DNA from: Demequinaceae bacterium UBA4004
GTDB taxonomy: Bacteria; Actinomycetota; Actinomycetes; Actinomycetales; Demequinaceae
DNA length: 5,270 nucleotides
Direction of reading: 5' to 3'
NCBI GenBank assembly: GCA_002384765.1
Contig: DGBM01000100.1
Coordinates: forward strand, 1-5,270
Made by a program: the position numbers and the translations under genes. Below the pieces are notes generated by a model. The model did not search any database. It had not been told where the DNA came from and was given only the letters and a program-made list of their open reading frames with translations. Each line of letters begins with the position of its first letter. Position 1 is the stretch's first letter. Below are positions 4,449 through 5,270 of the stretch, in pieces.

Positions 4449-5270
4449 TCAGTCTTGCGCTCCACCGGACAGGTCGCGGTAGAGCTCGGCGGCGGCCTCG
4501 GGCTTGGCGTCGTCGTGCACCACAGCGCGAACTGCCTGGACCATTGCGACCGGGACCTGACGCTGGAAGATGTTGCGCCCCATGTCCACGCCCGCGGCGC
4601 CCTGATCCACAGCCTTGTAGGCCATCGTGAGGGCGTCGAGAACAGGGAGCTTCTTGCCTCCGGCCATGATGATCGGGACCGGACAGGCGGACGTCACCTG
4701 CTCGAAGCCTTCCTCGACGAAGTACGTCTTGACTATCTGCGCCCCCATCTCAGCGATGATCCGTGTGGCGAGGCCGAAGTACCGTGACGTGCGGGCCATG
4801 TCCTTGCCCACCGCGGTGACACCCATCACCGGGATGCCGTAGCGCAGGCCACCGTCGACTAGCGTCGTCAGGTTGGCGATCGACTGGGTCTCGTGCTCGC
4901 CTCCGATGAATACCTGAACGGCCGCGGCCGCAGCGTCGATGCGCACGGCGTCCTCGATGTCCATCGCAAGCCGCTCGTCGGAGAGCTCCTTCAGGATGGA
5001 CGGGCCGCCCGACGCCCGTAGCACGAGCGCGTTGTCCGCTGCTGCTGGCACGACGGTGCGGAAGATCCCGCGGGTCGCCATCAGAGCGTCTACATACGGG
5101 GCGAGGGGGACGATGTTCAGGTCCACTCGCTCAAGGCCCGACGTGGGGCCCTGGAAGTACCCATGGTCGAAGGCCAGCATGACGGTACGGCCATCGGGTG
5201 CGAACACGCGAGATAAGCGGTGCTGCATGCCAAAGTCGAGCTGGCCAGCGCCCTTGATGTGAGAGCCAGA
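4449..5270 (-). CDS. lsrF: LsrF-family class I aldolase/thiolase, N-terminus outside window
   Basis: The frame is open through the right edge, giving 273 residues. It lines up with E. coli LsrF (291 residues) from about residue 22 of that protein to the end, so roughly 20 N-terminal residues are missing; the Met at 5228 is internal. Shared blocks include [18 protein letters not shown] (31-48), the TRG/VLRASG region (66-88), GVTAVGKDM (150-158), the stretch at 168-188 ending [20 protein letters not shown] and [11 protein letters not shown]181 corresponds to the Schiff-base Lys203 and D35/H36 to Asp57/His58 of the E. coli enzyme. E. coli LsrF moves an acetyl group from phosphorylated 3-hydroxy-pentane-2,4-dione to CoA in autoinducer-2 degradation. 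Nothing else from that pathway (LsrG, LsrK, Lsr transporter) is visible. Here it sits with a class II aldolase and a DhaK remnant, so a different sugar phosphate is plausible. It lies first of the visible genes in a leftward operon. Confidence 0.9.
   Translation of the reverse strand, partial: SGSHIKGAGQLDFGMQHRLSRVFAPDGRTVMLAFDHGYFQGPTSGLERVDLNIVPLAPYVDALMATRGIFRTVVPAAADNALVLRASGGPSILKELSDERLAMDIEDAVRIDAAAAAVQVFIGGEHETQSIANLTTLVDGGLRYGIPVMGVTAVGKDMARTSRYFGLATRIIAEMGAQIVKTYFVEEGFEQVTSACPVPIIMAGGKKLPVLDALTMAYKAVDQGAAGVDMGRNIFQRQVPVAMVQAVRAVVHDDAKPEAAAELYRDLSGGAQD

Noticed and set aside
4448..4465. A GTG at 4465 as the start of the class II aldolase.
   Set aside because: That GTG lies in the GGTGGAG that best serves as the ribosome binding site for the ATG at 4447. 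It has no such site of its own and adds only six non-conserved residues.

Overview
The window is GC-rich, uses GTG as well as ATG starts, and has short leaders and T-poor hairpins. Together with a toxin-antitoxin pair resembling the mycobacterial MenAT systems, this suggests a high-GC actinobacterium (Actinomycetota). That placement is inference; the species cannot be named.

Layout from left to right. (1) 1-1015, minus strand: the N-terminal 338 residues of a PAS-PAS-GGDEF cyclic-di-GMP signalling protein, running off the left edge. Its leader can fold a perfect 9-bp hairpin around the ribosome binding site. (2) 1016-1389: a divergent intergenic region with three tandem 9-bp units and inverted repeats but no convincing gene. 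(3) 1390-3105, plus strand: a complete type IV (AbiE/MenAT-type) toxin-antitoxin cassette. A sigma-A-like promoter is overlapped by a 7-bp inverted repeat, followed by the antitoxin abiEi and the nucleotidyltransferase toxin abiEii, which share an ATGA overlap. A strong hairpin follows the toxin gene. (4) 3152-3539: a non-coding junction carrying the 3' part of a tRNA-Arg(CCU) gene (anticodon arm, variable loop, T arm and 3' acceptor strand, but no 5' half), with short repeats on both sides. This looks like an attachment site or scar of an integrative element. (5) 3540-5270, minus strand: a sugar-phosphate catabolic operon read right to left. It has an LsrF-family aldolase/thiolase (5' end off the window), a class II (FucA-like) aldolase one base downstream, then a dhaK gene cut off after 47 codons near the junction.

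How it fits together: the LsrF-like enzyme, the class II aldolase and a DhaK-type ketose/triose kinase would make a pathway for a phosphorylated sugar or polyol. Here the kinase is broken at the edge of the tRNA-fragment region. The orientation of the fragment implies that DNA to its left (including the AbiE cassette) belongs to the inserted element and DNA to its right is the older chromosome. No integrase is visible, so this is a hypothesis. The most interesting parts are the tRNA-fragment junction with its repeats, the decapitated kinase in an unusual LsrF/FucA/DhaK operon, and the hairpin around the start of the GGDEF gene.
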